Shown: in pieces, positions 1-12,299 of the stretch
Position numbering within the stretch: position 1 is the stretch's first letter
Layout: each line of letters starts with the position of its first letter
NCBI GenBank assembly: GCA_014529385.2
Contig: CM043968.1
Span: 28,355,513 to 28,419,512 of the forward strand
Reading direction: 5' to 3'
DNA: 64,000 nt
Source: Adiantum capillus-veneris
Taxonomy: Eukaryota > Streptophyta > Polypodiopsida > Polypodiales > Pteridaceae
The notes under the pieces: generated by a model
What the model saw: the letters and a program-made list of their open reading frames with translations, nothing else
The model's database searches: none
Told to the model about the DNA's origin: nothing
Translations under genes and position numbers: made by a program

Positions 1-69
1 ACTCAAAAAGTTACAAATAGCCTCATCATAACCTTTGTAGGGACTTTCCATAAAAAAATACACATGGGA

Positions 70-1618
70 TGTGATGGAATTGGCTTATTAACTTAGATTG
101 TACCGGAAAGATAATAACATAGTGAGCATTCATCAAGGAACTTCCTTCTTGTAGGTAGAGAGAGTGTTTGAATGGAGAGAGAGCAACATTAAACACATTT
201 CCTAGCTAACATGGCATGAGCAATAACTTGAAAAAGAGAGAGAATTAGAGACATTGACAACATTTGAGGACTGGATTTATATGGAGCCAGTTTTCCCTCC
301 AAAAGGCTTTTGTATTATAGATTCTCCCATTAGAGAGACTTGGTACAATACAATTTTTGCGTTCTTGTGACCTAGGTGATGCAATGAAGATGGAAAGCTT
401 CATGCATCACGAGCATAACATAGACTTTGTAAAAAGCATTAACTATCCTCAACCTCAGTCCCAAGGCCTCAAACACCTTCAAAGGTGGAGAGAGCTAGCG
501 GGGAATGAGGGTAGAGAAGAGGAAGAACAAACATTCATAGGAGAAAGAAATAGTTCCTCACTTATCATCAGTTTTATTGCTAACATACATAATAGCATAG
601 TAATGAAGATGGCAAGATTAAGCATTTAAGCATGGCTTTTGGTTGGATTTGCATCCCATAGCCAAGAGTGTTGGTGTAGGCTCTCAACTTCTCTACTAGC
701 TTGGAGAAGGAGATGGAGCTCTTGCACTTTGCACTTCACACAATCAAAGTGTGTGTGAGTGTGTGTGGGAGAGTATACCCCCCAAGCAACCCCCCTTCTT
801 GCTTTGGTCGACCCCCTCTTCTAGCTCAACTTAGAAGCTCATTGGACCCCTGCAACGTGGCCAATCACATGCATAATGCATATCAAGCAACAAGGGTATT
901 CTTGGGACAAGTGTCCCCCTTTACCCTTTGAGAGAGAGGACTTGATGAATGCCAAAACAATTGATTAAATCAACTAAATTATCACTGGACCCCTTGGGAG
1001 ACTAACCAATAGGCATTAGGCACACCGTGAGGGCAACATGGGTAGGGCCTTGACATGTGTCCTTGTTGCCTCTTGAGGCTTGGGCTTACCTTGTGTATGT
1101 GTGTGTGCGGGTGTTCTCTCTCATCCCCCTAGCTTTAGGGCTCACCCCCTCCTTTGTAAGGACTTGTTGACTTTTGGAATACAAGCACCTTAGTCAGCAA
1201 GCACGACAAAGTATCTCAAGCTTGGGTAGTGTTCCCACAAGAACCTCAAGCTCCCTAGTTGAAAAGCATGACAAGCACCTCAAGCATCTTAGTCATCAAG
1301 CACGACAAGCACCTCAAGCATGGGCCGGGTTCTCACCTCAAGCACAACCCTAGCTTACCTAAGGTGAAAGGACTTTTAATACTAACCTTTGGAGGTCTTC
1401 AATGAAGCTAACCCTAAGGTCTTTAAGCTCCATTGGCTAGCCTTGCTCTTTGACATACCATCTTTCATTTGGAACCCTTTACCATTGGCCCCAGGTTGAG
1501 TTAGATCTGTAAGCACATGCCTATATTCTAATCCTTGTTTCTATTTGTTCTCCCACATTAAATGATCAATTTAACATGAGAAATCATTTGGGTTGGTTAG
1601 ATATTTGATTTTATGACA
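70..1618 (-). repeat. 3' LTR of element A
   Basis: Long terminal repeat of about 1.55 kb, matching 6131-7698 along its length with scattered substitutions and small indels. In the sense (minus) orientation it begins TGTCATAA and ends ATCACA. It contains a degenerate tandem region around 1185-1340 built from a unit resembling CAAGCACCTCAAGCATC. Open frames inside it (for example 357-629) are LTR sequence, not genes. Confidence 0.92.
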
Positions 1619-1634
1619 TTACCTCTCTCTTGAA
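1619..1634 (-). other. Polypurine tract of element A
   Basis: Directly inside the 3' LTR, the minus strand reads TTCAAGAGAGAGGTAA, a purine-rich run where plus-strand DNA priming is expected. The same sequence borders the LTR of sister element B at 57064-57079. Confidence 0.7.
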
Positions 1635-2007
1635 ATCATAGTCGTCCTCGACTATGAGGTAGAAGAGATAAAGCATTAGTCATTAGTCAATCTTCTTTAG
1701 CAGGTAGAGGATCCCTTTTTACCCTACAACATCATTCCAAGATGGATGAATAATCCATTTGGTGCTTGGGAGATGTAGCTACCAGAAGAATATCTGCTCT
1801 TTAGTCCATTTCATTCTCCCAAGTAGAGTGACAAGTTTTACTTGGTGTTTGAGAGACATCGTCATCACAAACATGATCTTAAGCATGCATACTACTTAAA
1901 TTTGTGTACAATAAGAGAATTAGTCTTATAAGACAAAGACTTTGGTCATTTGAAAGAGTTTTGTACATTTGCTTACTCTAATGTAGCATTGTCAGCATTG
2001 ACAAGGT

Positions 2008-3430
2008 TCATACCATCCTTAAGTTGTATTCCTTGCATCCATTTAGTATCTTCAAAAGGATAATTTTTGAACTTAATAAGATACCATTGGATAATCTTAC
2101 CATGTCGTAGTACCTTGTCTTTATGCTGAAGGATAGATTTGGGTTGTAGCACCTCTTCTTGGTCTTTGATTTTGGGAGGGTCTTCAATAATGGTTCACTT
2201 GGTGGATCTCCTTTGTAAGGTTTAAGTAGGTTCACATGAAAAGCATTGTGTATGAGACAATGGTTGGGCAACTTGCGTTGATAAGACATCTCATTGATTG
2301 GCTTCAAGATTTGAAAAGGACCATAGTATCTTTTTGCTAATTTAGCATAATACTTTTGATGGCCCGTAGGATTTTTGCTCATCGTTTTCCTCAATCGAGC
2401 CTTGGGGAACTTAAGTAAGACCCAATCGTTTCCTTTGAACGTTAAGGCCCTTCTGTGCTTGTCAGCAACAGCTTTTTGCCTTTTTTGAGAGATGGATATA
2501 GCCACCTTAATCTTTTGAAAAGATTCTTGTAGGTCACGGCTATAATTATTGATAGCGAAGATCTTCCCATGTACTTTAAGTAGCAAGGGACTTTTAGGTC
2601 TTCCCTCAATGGTTTCAAAAGGTGCTTTTCCCGTAGAAGTATGTACACTATTATTGTATGCATACTCTACAAGAGGTAAGTACTTTTCCCATTGTGAGCG
2701 TTGATCTACTTCTGTAACATAAGTTTTAGTAGATCGAGTATCGTAAGATTGACTATCTCACTTTGGCCATCTGTTTGTGGGTGATAGACCGACGAGAAAT
2801 TCAGTCTTGTACCTAGATTTCCAAAGAGACCTTTTCAAAAATTACTGATTAGTTTAGGATCTGTATCTGACACAATGGATGTTGGCAATCCATGGTGTTT
2901 GGAAATCTAAGATATGAAGAGAGTGGCCATTTGGTGTGCCTTATAGTCTTTTTGACAGGAATAAAGTGTGCTTGCTTGCTAAGCCTGTAGACTATTGTCC
3001 ATATTCCTATATTCCATGGATAGAATTGGATAATCCAAACATAAAATCCATGAATATGCTCTCCCATGGTGAATTAGGGATTGGAAATGGCTGGAGTAAA
3101 TCCAAGCTGCTTGCCTCTATCATACTTAGTCTTTTGGCATACCACATATTTTGAAACATACTCTTGTATGTCCACTTTCATGGTAGGCCAATAGAAGTAC
3201 GTCTCTATTCTTCAAAGAGTAGGTTGAATGCCTCTATGATCCACATAGGGAGGAACATGGGATTCAAATATAAATTTCTCACGAAGGGAGTGGGTAACAC
3301 ATAGCCTATTGCCGTGTAGAAGATAACCATCCTACAAGGTGAATGGTTCCTCTTTCTTTCCCAAAGCAAGGGCTGACATCATGTCTTTAAAGTCAGGGTC
3401 AATAGCATACTCATCTATCATAGAAGATAG
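2008..3430 (-). pseudogene. Element A integrase and chromodomain remnant
   Basis: C-terminal part of the pol polyprotein. From right to left it holds the integrase zinc-binding region (about 3180-3290), a degraded catalytic core, and the downstream segment 2008-2586 with the conserved LIHNAFHVNLLKPY motif that precedes the chromodomain in gypsy elements. The chromodomain (about 2010-2170) is in a different frame: KIIQWYLIKFKNYPFED can be read after a one-base shift. The intact equivalent is in element B at 57459-57827. The integrase would insert the cDNA, and chromodomains are known to target heterochromatin. Several stops and shifts make this copy non-functional. Confidence 0.82.
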
Positions 3431-3439
3431 ATCATTGTG

Positions 3440-4290
3440 AGTTGCTATAGACACCGCATTAACTTTTGGTCATCGTAAAAGTGCATCGGCCATTTGATTG
3501 TGCTTACCAGCAACGTGAGCAATATAAAAATAAAATTGCAAAAGAAAATTTGCCCACCTCATTTGTTTGTTGAAAAGCTTGGTTTGCGTCATGAAGTACT
3601 TGAGACTCTGGTGGTCTGTTTGTAAAATAAATGGAGTCCTCAATAGATAGTGCTTGCATGTGTCTAGGGCATGTAGAACAACTAAAAAATATTTCTCATA
3701 AGTTCCCAAGACCCGTTCACTGTATTGAGCCTTTGGCTCTCATATGCTATGGCATGCCCTTCTTGAAGCAAGAATACTCCAAGGCAATCACCACAAGCAT
3801 CACATTGGACCTCAAATGGCTTTGAGAGATCTGGAAGCATAACGAATGGTTAAGAGCTTAGCTTCTTTTTGAGCTTGTCAAAAGCATTTTGTTCCTAAGT
3901 AGTCCATGAGTACTTAACCTTATTTTTTGTTAAGTCATATAATGGTCCTGCTATTTTAGAGAATTTTGCTATAAAGAATCTATAGTATGCACACATACCA
4001 ATAAAGCTTCTTAACTTATGTAGATTCCTTGGATTAGGCGATGCTTTTATTACCTCCAACTTTGATGGATCCATTCGGATACCATCTTGAGAGATAATAT
4101 GACCTAAGTATTGAATCCCTTAAAGGAAAAATTCACCTCAACTTCCCAATCAAGGGAGTAATGGAGGCTTGCTGTCCCTTGAAAGTGGTGTTGATCGTTA
4201 CAATATCTCCCATCTCAAAAGCTTGAATGCCCAACTTGGTGGCCAACTCTCTTGATATAAAGTTGTGAGAGTAGAGCCAGGGTCAAACAA
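3440..4290 (-). pseudogene. Element A RNase H joined to a protease remnant, RT core deleted
   Basis: The segment 3470-3709 encodes the end of the RNase H domain (TPFILQTDHQSLKYFMTQ and AGKHNQMADALLR). Continuing rightward, the minus strand gives the RT thumb/connection region up to about 4133. There the sequence jumps directly to protease sequence (about 4135-4290, including FDPGS). In sister element B the same two points are 1004 bp apart (59774-60777), and that interval holds the RT fingers and palm including FFDD. The junction carries two extra bases (CA), as expected from end-joining repair. The result is a protease-RT in-element deletion that removes polymerase activity. Confidence 0.85.
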
Positions 4291-5716
4291 AATGAAGGCA
4301 TCTTACCTTCCCCCAAGCATAGGATAGAGGTGATCCTTTGCAATGAGCATCCTCTTTTGGAGCTTCCAGAGTGGAAGCTCTATGAGTCTCATTGTGGGCA
4401 TTTCTCTTGGGGCAAGAACAAAAGCCGTGTCCTTGCTCCCCACACTTAAAACATTTATGGTCCTTGGGAAAAGCTTCAAGCTCTTCAGGAGAGAGTTTTT
4501 TTTTACCTTTGTAAACTCGCTTCTCTTTGGACCGATTGTTGTTGTTGTTGGAATTGCCTCGGGAAGAATTTTGGGCGTTGGTTTTCCTCTTTGCATCACT
4601 TTTTCCATGGGCTTGACATTCCGTCTAGCCCCTTGTTGGAAATTGATGGACGAAGCAACCATAGTGTGGTGGATTACTTCGGTGATAGAACCATGCCGTT
4701 GGGAATTGACATACTCGGTCATCTCTTCAGGTAATCCCGCACAAAGTTGTTGCTTTTGCTCGATGAAATCTATCTTTTGAAAGACAGTAGCCTTGAGATG
4801 TAAATCCCAAAACTTGTCTACATATTTGTGGATAGACTCATGGGCGAGAAGCTTCAAACTTCACCATTCGATAAGCACTTTGTCCTTTGCATTGCTTGCA
4901 AGAAATTTCTTCACGATGGAAACTTGTAAAGTTTTCCATGTCTTTGGGGCTTTGCCGTTTCTACGAAGGCTAGCCCACCATTGACGAGCCAATTTTTGAA
5001 AGTGCATAGCTACATGGTGTAGCTTGGAGGACTCCATGAAGCCCTTGTCTCCAAAGCCCGCATCAAATTACTAGATGAAGGCCATTACTTTGTTGGTGGC
5101 ATAGCCATCATAGGTGAGAAAAGAGATACTCTTTCCTCCCTCTTTGAACTTCTTGAGCTTTTGTGACCTTCGCCATGCGGGTAAGATTTGCGATGTCCTC
5201 CCCTCCCATATTCTCTAGGAGAATAGCCATAGCTTTCGGCGAAAGAGGAGGAAGGTAAAGAAGACGGAGAAGAGGGTGACCTATTTCTTACCCTTTTCTT
5301 CCTTTGTTTCCTCTCTTCCCTTTTGGAGTGACAAGGAGAAGGACTGTGGGTTGACCGTTTCCTCTTGGGAGGAGTTGGCGACCGTTTAGACCCGCCATCT
5401 TCGTGGAGCCACATTTTCAAAGGAATGTAGGGATTCATTACTTTCTTGTTCTTTGGCCCTCTCGTATGGGAGAGAGTCTTCTTTTGAGGGTCTCATCAAG
5501 AGGCCTCCTAAGCTCTCTCTCCTCTTGGAGAGGAAGGGAAATCCCATAAGCACGAATTTGCTGAGTAACTTTGGCTTGCAAAGCAAGGTTGCCCATAGCT
5601 TGCTACAACCTAGTAACAAGATAATTGCCAAACATGGGGGCATCATCATTAACACCTTCATGTGAAAAATCAAAGCTATCAATGTTCATTCTACTCTCTT
5701 GGTTATTATCAGCCAT
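4290..5716 (-). pseudogene. Element A gag, nucleocapsid with zinc knuckle
   Basis: Structural protein frame beginning at the ATG at 5716-5714 and broken by stops and shifts into ORFs 5682-5386, 5438-5085 and 4857-4303. The middle part is charged and Ser/Arg-rich. The segment 4857-4303 has a typical retrotransposon gag core (YVDKFWDLHLKA, QKQQLCAGLPEEM). A CCHC zinc knuckle, CFKCGEQGHGFCSC, is readable near 4410-4455 in a frame shifted from that ORF. Gag would assemble the virus-like particle and bind element RNA. The order relative to PBS and LTR is as expected for a 5' gene. Confidence 0.8.
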
Positions 5717-6117
5717 GTTAACAAAATTTGTGTGTTTACTTAGTGTATTCTTTGGCAATTCAAAACCTTAGTTGCTACTCCTCTTAGCCTTTGAAAATCA
5801 GCACTTATGCATCTACACCCACGATTTGAATTGATAAATTATAGAGAGTAGTGGAATGGGTCTAATATTGCAGAGTTGCTGAGGGATAGCTCTTTTCAGA
5901 CTTCTTATGGCTCAATAATGGTAAAACTGTAGGCAAGTCCAAAAAGACCCCATTATTAAGACCAAATCTCTCGAGGTGTGCACCATATCCCACATAGTGG
6001 GCTCAACAAAATCGATAACAGATCTCAGTCCCACTTACCCTAATATAATTAACAAAATCAACCATCAATAGGCTACACAAGGACCTCTCTTCTTAAGCAA
6101 GAAAAGAGAAACCAAAT

Positions 6118-6129
6118 GCTCTGATACCA
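6118..6129 (-). other. Primer binding site of element A (initiator tRNA-Met type)
   Basis: The minus strand reads TGGTATCAGAGC one base from the 5' LTR end at 6131. This is the standard plant PBS complementary to the 3' end of initiator tRNA-Met. It fixes the orientation of the element. Confidence 0.92.
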
Positions 6130-6130
6130 A

Positions 6131-7698
6131 TGTAATGGAATTAGCCTATTAACTTAGATTGTAGCGGAAGAGAATAACATAGTGAGAATTTCATTAATTC
6201 CTTCTTGTAGGTAGAGAGAGTGCTTAAATGGAGAGAGCAACATTAAACACATTTCCTAGCTAGCATGGCACAAGCAATAACTTGAAAAAGAGAGAGAATT
6301 AGAGACCTTGACGACATTTGAGGACCGGATTTATATAAAGCCGGTCCCCCCTCCAATAGGCTTTTGAATTATAGATTCTCCCATCAAGAGAGACTTGGTA
6401 CAATACAATCTTTGTGTTCCTTGTGACCTAAGTGATGTAATGAAGATGGAAAGCTTCATGCATCACGAGCATAACATAGACTTTGAAAGGCATTAACTAT
6501 CCCCCGCCTCAGTCCCAAGGCCTTAAACACCTTCAAAGGTGGAGAGAGATAGCAGGGAATGAGGGTAGGGAAGAGGAAGAAGAAACATTCATAGGAGAAA
6601 GAAATAGTCCCTGACTTATCATCACTCTTCTTGCTAGCCTTCATAATTGAATAGTAATGAAGATGGAGAAGATATAAAGCTTAAGCATTGAAGCATGGCT
6701 CTTGGTTGGATTTGCATTTCCACAGCCAAGAGTGTTGGTGTAGGCTCTCAACTTCTCTGGAAGGAGATGGAGCTCTTGCACTTTGCACTTCACACAATGA
6801 GAGTGTGTGTGGGAGAGTATACCCCCCAAGAAAACTCCATTCTTTCTTTGGTTGACCCTCCTCTTCTAGCTCAACTTGGAACCTCATTGGACCCTTGCAA
6901 GCCTGGCCAATCACATGCAGACTGCATAACAAGCAACAAGGGTAGTCTTGGGACAAGTGTCCCCCTTTCCCCTTTGAGAGAGAGGACTTGATAAATGAAA
7001 AAACAATTAATTAAATCAACTAAATTATCATTGGACTTCTTGGGAGGCTAATCAATAGGCTTTAGGCACACCATGAGGGCAACATGGGTAGGGGCTTGAC
7101 ATGTGTCCTTGCTGCCTCTTGAGTCTTGGGCTTACCTTGTGTGTGTGTGTGTGGGTGTTCTCTCTTATCCCCCTAGCTTTAGGGTTTGCCCCCTCCTTTG
7201 TAGGGACTTTGTTGACTTTTGGAACACAAGCACCTTAGTCAGCAAGCACGACAAAGCACCTCAAGCTTGGGTAGTGTTCCCACAAGCACCTCAAGCTCCG
7301 TAGTCAACAAGCATGACAAGCACCTCAAGCATCTTAGTCAGCAAGCACAAAAAGCACCTCAAGCATCTTAGTCATCAAGCATGACAAGCACCTCAAGCAT
7401 GGGTTGGGTTCCCACCTCAAGCACAACCGTAGCTTACCTAAGGTGAAAGGACTTTTAACACTAACCTTTGGAGGTCTTTAATGAAGCTAACCCTAAGGTC
7501 TTTAAGCTCCATTGGCTAGCCTTGCTCTTTGCGGTACCATCTCTCATTTGGACCTTTTGACCATTGGCCCCGTGTTGAGATAGATCTGTAAGCACATGTA
7601 TATATTCTAATCCTTGTTCTCGTTTATTCTCCCACATTAAATGATCAGTTTAATATGAGAGAATCATTTGGGTTGGTTAGATATTAGATCTTATGACA
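6131..7698 (-). repeat. 5' LTR of element A
   Basis: About 1.57 kb, paired with 70-1618. It contains a CAAGCACCTCAAGCATC-type tandem array around 7225-7410 that is longer than in the left copy. The right flank (7699-7703) repeats the TGGGA found left of the element. Confidence 0.92.
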
Positions 7699-7729
7699 TG
7701 GGACCCACGTCCTTGGATACTCTTACTTG

Positions 7730-9400
7730 TTAGGATTGCATTTTTTATTCCTTCTACTCAGGATATTCCACCAGCATGACTTTGGAATAAAATTTGCGTC
7801 CAGAGGCTCACACTTTTGTTGAAAAATTAACACATTTTTGGACAGCCATACTGCCTTCAATACTGTCTCTCTTACTATGCATATGTCAGTCTCAATAGAT
7901 CCACCTTGTCAATGTGCCTTGAGCCCATAGCAAGGCTGTGTCTAAAGAAGGGAGTTTGCAGATGGACGAACACCCACCTACAAACAGTGTCTGTGAATTT
8001 TTTGATTTCTGGACATTCCCAAAATAGGTGCATGAGGGTTTCAATCAGGTGCTTGCATCTGACACAAGCACTTCGGCTAGCCCTCTTGGTTTTGCTTATC
8101 TCCGGTTGGCATGCATCCAAATAGAACCTTCCACAAGAAGACATTGTCTCTCTTTGCATTTGGCTTTCCATATGTTTCCCACTTGAGACTATTTGCTAGC
8201 ATCCCACTTTTTGGACCAAATCTTGTTTAGGTGTTCATCTATTCCTCTAAGTAGCAAGGTTTTCATAAATCAATTTAGTTTTGGGCAAGCAAAATAGTCT
8301 TTCTACATGCCACTTCCAAGCTTTCTGGTGGGGTGAGAGATTTACCTAGAGGTCTTCCGATGAGGACCTCTTGTTGGAGTGAGAGATTGCAACATAACTT
8401 AAGCTGCTCCAACTTTTGCGAATCCCCATTTTAATACTCTTAAAAAGAATCCAAGGTGACAAAACCGTTGTTAATGAGACTCCTGGCTATTTCAATCCAA
8501 TGGTTACCAAGGATCAATTCTTCTACAAAAGGGCCCCAAGGAGACCAGTGTCTAGCCGTACCCTTCTAGTGCGTGGTCTCTTCCTTCAAAATGATTGTTT
8601 CAGTGGATTTACAACATTTTTCAATAAAGTTCTAAGTAAAATTACCTAATTGAGGCCTGACACCGCTGGGGGGGTTCTGTTGTGTAAGCTGAGGTTGGTC
8701 CATGAGCCGCTTTAGACTTCCATTAACATTTCTCTTGCCATATAGGCCCAACTTTCTTCAAAACATGCAAGGGTGCATCAAAATTTAGCACATAGGGCTA
8801 GATCATGAGTGACATGGTTCAAGATGCCCAGTCAACCTTCATTTTTTGGTTTAGCAATAACCTCCCATTTTTCACATTGCCACGATCTACCTGTAGTCAG
8901 TTTGTTTCTCCACATAAATTCCTTGATAGGCTTCAAAAAGGAGTTCCAATTTGGTATTGATTATTGAAGCCTTACAATGAAAAGAAGTCAAGATGAATTC
9001 CCACCGTTTCATTTTCTTCTTAATTTTGTCCTGCACCCAGTCAAATGCTGTCTTGTGTGTAATCCCTTCCCCAATGGTGCCCCCTAAGTGATGGAATATG
9101 TTACCTCTCTTAACCACCTCCCCATGCCATCCCAAGGGATCAAAATTATCATCCTTAGACAAGGAGATAAGTCACTTTTTTATGTTACATTGAGAACTTG
9201 ATGATGTGGCAAAGACCTGTACAATCTCCAAGGCTTTTCTAACATTGTTTCCTTCCATCAAAGCCACCAACTATCCTTGAGTTTAATAGCAATTCTGAAG
9301 AGCTTCCTTCCCCAAGAGTGCTTATGGCTTGACAGATTCGTGGACCAAACCCCAAAGTTTGCCATCATTCCAATTTTTCATATTCTTTAAATCTTTGAAA
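7730..9400 (-). pseudogene. LINE (non-LTR retrotransposon) C-terminal remnant
   Basis: The segment 8171-7875 carries a zf-RVT zinc-binding domain as found at the C-terminus of plant LINE ORF2: CVRCKHLIETLMHLFWECP followed by a Trp/Phe-rich stretch. The upstream segment 9162-8887 resembles the part of ORF2 just after the reverse transcriptase (FHHLGGTIGEG, then KIKKKMKRWE). Frames between them are interrupted. The catalytic RT core is not recognisable. The 3' end lies toward 7700, where element A adjoins. A related zf-RVT remnant is at 54503-55341. Confidence 0.72.
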
Positions 9401-9576
9401 AAATTTGGGATTTTTTCTATGGTGTTAGATTATTCTATAACTTATTTATTGACATGAAAAATTGCAGAGACTCTTGACCTCTCCATAAATAGTGTTGACA
9501 AGAGTAGATGCTCGCAACCCAGTGTATTGAAAAATAATGGCGGCCCCATGTGTGTCTCCCTTGTCTAGGCGATGTG

Positions 9577-9603
9577 CCTCTCTCTCTCTCTCTCTCCCTC
9601 CCC

Positions 9604-9641
<38 letters not shown>

Positions 9642-9642
9642 T
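9577..9642. repeat. Compound (CT)n(CA)n microsatellite
   Basis: About 40 bases of CT repeats with small C interruptions run directly into about 24 bases of CA repeats. Confidence 0.95.
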
Positions 9643-9728
9643 TTAATCATAAATTGCAATTAATAACTTAAATTTTGTAAATCTACCCTTTACATCAAGG
9701 ACTAAGTAGACGGTTTCTTTTAAATACT

Positions 9729-9730
9729 AC

Positions 9731-9789
<59 letters not shown>

Positions 9790-9793
9790 CGCA

Positions 9794-9840
<47 letters not shown>
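9729..9840. repeat. Compound (CT)n(CA)n(GCAC)n microsatellite
   Basis: CT repeats change to CA repeats, then to a GCAC/CGCA-type tetranucleotide array, then back to CA. A long compound simple repeat. Confidence 0.95.
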
Positions 9841-9843
<3 letters not shown>

Positions 9844-10221
9844 CCCTTGAGAAAATTCTAGCACCTACCCTTTGTAGCCAAAACGGCCTTCACTTTGTTG
9901 ATGTATCTGCACTACACATCTCCATTAAGATATATCTGCAATGCACATCTTCACTTTGTCGTTGTATATGCAATGCACATCTTCTTTCCATTAAGATGTA
10001 TTTGCAATCCATATCTTTTTCCATTAAGATACACACCAAAAGTACTAATAATCTTTAAAATATATAATTTTAAAGCATTTTTGGACTATTTTTATCCACT
10101 TTACTTCCTATTAACCCAGTTTGAGACCAACTATTCTAAACTCTCAACCGCTAAGCTTAGCAAACCTTCTCCATGCACTACTCTCAAGGAGTCCTTTTGT
10201 TGCATAGCTTAAGAAAGAGAC

Positions 10222-10342
10222 ACACACACACACACAATCATTAATTACAATCAATATCTTAAATTTTGTAAATCTACCCTTTACATCAAAGACTACTAAG
10301 TAGACGGTTTTTTTTGAATACTACTCTCTCTCTCTCTCTCTA
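10222..10342. repeat. Second copy of a roughly 85-bp segment bordered by CA and CT tracts
   Basis: After a CA tract, the segment from about 10240 to 10325 repeats 9648-9730 (shared core CTTAAATTTTGTAAATCTAC and AGTAGACGGTTT) and again ends in a CT tract. This is a direct duplication about 590 bp apart, with few differences. Confidence 0.85.
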
Positions 10343-10345
10343 GAG

Positions 10346-11000
10346 ATTATTATGAGGTTTTACCTAAAATAGATTTGTAACTCTCATGACCCTTCAATAG
10401 TCACTTTTTGGCCTTTTGAAGGCCCTTCTGAAGAGTTCACCTTGTTTCCAAAACCTAGATTGGACATTTTTATGTTTTGTTACATTGCCAAACTAGTGCC
10501 TACAATTACATGTTATTTTTCTTGTGTTTTAATATAAAATTGTAATGTTTAAATACACAGATAATCACAAATGCCTTACATGTTGCCATGGGTCCACTTA
10601 AACAACAAGATAAAAGGATCACCTTGGCATTCTAAAAAAAAAAAACAAAAAGATATTAAAAAATAACAAAATAAAAAGACTCAAACTAAAGCAAAATAAT
10701 ATCTTAATGCTTTCATAAGAAAAGGTCCGTCCAATAAGCATAAGAAATAATAATAAAATCTAATGAAATGGACTTAAATCGGGAGGTCTTTAAATAAAAA
10801 TATTATTTCACAAATTAAAATGTTTCAATATCTCACATCATGTCATGGGATGAAATTTCTACGAGTGCCTAAAGCCTTGTTCTCTAAGGCCTTTTTTAGC
10901 AGGCTAAAAAGAGGGATTTTGAGCATAGTTTTCAATAGTTTGAAAGCAAAGTTGAAGCTCACTTTCCTTGATATTGAAAGAAAGTGAGCATAGAATTTGC
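10346..11000. other. AT-rich stretch, nothing identified
   Basis: A-rich runs and no coding signal, terminal repeats or RNA gene that I can recognise. Confidence 0.6.
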
Positions 11001-11006
11001 ATTCAA

Positions 11007-11008
<2 letters not shown>

Positions 11009-11056
<48 letters not shown>

Positions 11057-11267
11057 GTGTTTGTTAAAAAAACCAAGCTTTATTGTATTTTTAGCCGGTT
11101 AGAATTTCAAGTCTTGGCTAGATTTTGAGCTTGCCTTGAAGAAAATCGACACAATTTCACAAGTTTTAGTGTAATTACTGACAAATGGTTGAGAGTTTTA
11201 AACGTGCACTTATTTTCTTCAAGTAGGTAATATGTTACGCTAAAGTCCTACATCCACACATACAATG

Positions 11268-11313
<46 letters not shown>

Positions 11314-11402
11314 CTATGTACCCACTACCCTCTCTCTCTTTGGCCTCCCTCCCACCTCATGTATATATTCCTTTCTCCACACCCCACACCCCCCCCCCCC
11401 CC

Positions 11403-11453
<51 letters not shown>

Positions 11454-11562
11454 CCCCTTTGTGCCCACTATTCTCTCTCCCTTTGGCCTCCCCCCCCCCC
11501 CCCCCACCCCCCCCCCCCACACACACACAATTTCCTTCACATCCTTGGTATGCATGAAAGGG

Positions 11563-11599
<37 letters not shown>

Positions 11600-11600
11600 T
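11009..11600. repeat. Dense microsatellite block with poly-C tracts
   Basis: CT and CA repeats (11009-11057), CT (11268-11310), an uninterrupted run of 25 C (11389-11413) passing into CT (to about 11451), a C-rich run (11491-11518) and GA repeats (11572-11597). The proline-, serine- and leucine-rich open frames here are translations of these repeats. Confidence 0.93.
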
Positions 11601-11990
11601 TGAGCTTTGGAAATGTACAAAAGGCCTCATTAGTATCCTCCCAATGGGTCAAGTCTAAGTATTACTTTCATAATCTAGAAATCCTTAATACCCACACACA
11701 CACCCTTCACTTTCATAATCTAGAAATACTTAATACACACACACACATTCACACACACACCCTTCACTCCTATTGTTTACCACAAATAGTCAGTTAATTA
11801 AGTCAAAGTCTGAGAGAGCCAAGCTTTGGAAATGTACCCAAGAGTCAAGTCTAGTATTACTTTCATAATCTAGAAAGCCTTATGCGACGTGTGTTGCAAT
11901 GGAGCGGTGAGACCTGCATGCAAGGGAGTTAGGCGCTTTTGCCTCTCTCTCTCTCTCTCTCTCTTTGTGTGTGTGTGTGTGTGTGTTATG
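11600..11990. repeat. Short duplications with CA and CT repeats
   Basis: The phrase TTTCATAATCTAGAAA occurs at about 11666, 11711 and 11860 (two with a CA tract after them). The segment near 11590 (GAGCTTTGGAAATGTAC) recurs near 11820. A CT/GT compound repeat lies at 11943-11990. Confidence 0.8.
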
Positions 11991-12299
11991 ACACACACAG
12001 AGTATTGTTCGTGAGAGGAGACGGAGGTACAGACCGAGGAGCAAACATAGAGAATCACTGTGCGACGAAGGCCAACCAGTGTCTCTCTCTCTCTCTCTCA
12101 TACGTGCTTGGTTTGCCCGTATGGACTCGCTGACCGCACATATTTCGTGTGTCTTGACTATTATGCCTGTCTCTCTCTTGCACAGATTCGTTGTGTGTTG
12201 AGCTAGGTGGGAGGGGATGCTGGGAGCAAGCTTGCGCAGAGGAAGACAGAGGGCGAAGGTCAAATGGGGGGACCGTAGGAACGCAGGCAAATAGGGAAG

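Larger units (their letters stand above)
70..7698 (-). mobile_element. Complete Ty3/gypsy (chromodomain) element A, RT-deleted
   Basis: A full-length LTR retrotransposon read on the minus strand. The two LTRs (70-1618 and 6131-7698) both start TGT and end ACA, and are flanked by the identical 5-bp target duplication TGGGA (65-69 and 7699-7703). A primer binding site complementary to initiator tRNA-Met adjoins the right LTR, so the right LTR is the 5' one. Gene order gag, protease, (RT), RNase H, integrase, chromodomain is Ty3/gypsy chromovirus-like. Compared with the sister copy B at 55342-60956, about 1.0 kb is missing at position 4133; this removes the RT core and much of the protease. Frames also carry stops and shifts, so the copy cannot be autonomous. 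It inserted beside or within LINE-derived DNA. Confidence in the boundaries is high because LTR ends, TSD and PBS agree. Confidence 0.93.

Noticed and set aside
357-931. Open frames of 76-90 residues
   Set aside because: They lie inside the 3' LTR of element A and recur in the 5' LTR with disruptions; no protein motif.
4343-4780. 145-residue plus-strand frame with hydrophobic stretches
   Set aside because: Antisense shadow of element A gag.
11265-11658. Overlapping Ser/Leu/Pro- and Arg/Glu-rich open frames on both strands
   Set aside because: They are translations of CT/GA and poly-C repeats, open in all frames because the repeats lack stops.
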